A stretch of DNA of 6,287 nt from HKST-UBA85 sp035654775 (GTDB lineage: Bacteria; Bacteroidota; Bacteroidia; Flavobacteriales; Flavobacteriaceae). Under the pieces are notes generated by a model. It saw nothing but the letters and a program-made list of their open reading frames with translations. It was not told the DNA's origin and did no database searches. A program made the position numbers and the translations under genes. The stretch is from NCBI GenBank assembly GCA_035654775.1, contig DASRWB010000056.1, forward strand, positions 1-6,287, in the 5' to 3' direction. The first letter of the stretch is position 1. Every line of letters begins with the position of its first letter. Of the stretch, positions 6,185-6,287 are shown piece after piece.

Positions 6185-6227
6185 AAGCTGAAAAAGCTAC
6201 CACACAGCCAAGCACATTTGTTTTTTT
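6174..6227 (+). terminator. Bulged stem-loop plus T-rich run after the AT-rich gene
   Basis: CTGTGGG (6174-6180) pairs with CC-A-CACAG (6200-6207) as 7 bp with one bulged A, and an inner AGCT/AGCT stem (6186-6189 with 6195-6198) closes a GAAAA loop. A T-rich run follows at 6217-6227, with seven consecutive T. A terminator is plausible, but the 9-base gap between stem and T-run is longer than usual. The same fold could instead be part of the element end. Confidence 0.4.
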
Positions 6228-6287
6228 CACCGCTTAATCCTATGCCAAAAAACAAAAGAGCTGTTTCTTTCCACCACTCGAAAAACA
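6228..6287. other. Right edge without a recognised gene
   Basis: No open frame with protein character, RNA gene or clear repeat is visible in these last bases, which are A-rich (for example CCAAAAAACAAAAGAG). If the gene at 5280 belongs to a larger element, its outer boundary lies here or beyond the window. Confidence 0.4.

Overview
This window looks like chromosomal DNA from a member of the Bacteroidota. The evidence is: matches to the -7 promoter element of that phylum (TAnnTTTG) in front of recQ and nadA, no clear Shine-Dalgarno sequences, a RecQ carrying an extra C-terminal helix-turn-helix region, and a secreted protein whose signal peptide ends in S-S-Q. The housekeeping genes are by eye close to 45-50 % GC. 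The last gene is much more AT-rich, around 30 % GC.

Layout: bases 1-53 hold the tail of what may be a dispersed repeat and a recQ promoter. recQ (54-2162, +) encodes a complete RecQ-family 3'-5' DNA helicase. Nineteen bases later it meets the convergent end of a two-gene NAD biosynthesis operon on the minus strand: nadA (quinolinate synthase, 3673-4611), then nadB (L-aspartate oxidase, 2182-3669), with only 3 bases between them. NadB oxidises L-aspartate to iminoaspartate and NadA condenses it with dihydroxyacetone phosphate to give quinolinate, the de novo NAD precursor. nadC, the next step, is not in the window. The nadA promoter carries a 16-bp palindrome (4645-4660) in the position of the -33 element, a good place for a repressor. 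Upstream, also on the minus strand, lies a small gene for a 74-residue lipoprotein (4708-4932).

The right end (about 4933-6287) is different. A 347-base gene-free stretch ends in overlapping inverted and direct repeats. Next comes one AT-rich gene (5280-6173, +) for a secreted protein of unknown function, followed by about 110 bases with no gene. A 13-bp inverted repeat (12 of 13 matching) hugs this gene: the left arm ends against the ATG and the right arm overlaps the TAA. Together with the base composition, this suggests a single-gene cassette inserted next to ordinary housekeeping genes. It is the most interesting part of the window. No recombinase, transposase, CRISPR array, tRNA or rRNA was seen.
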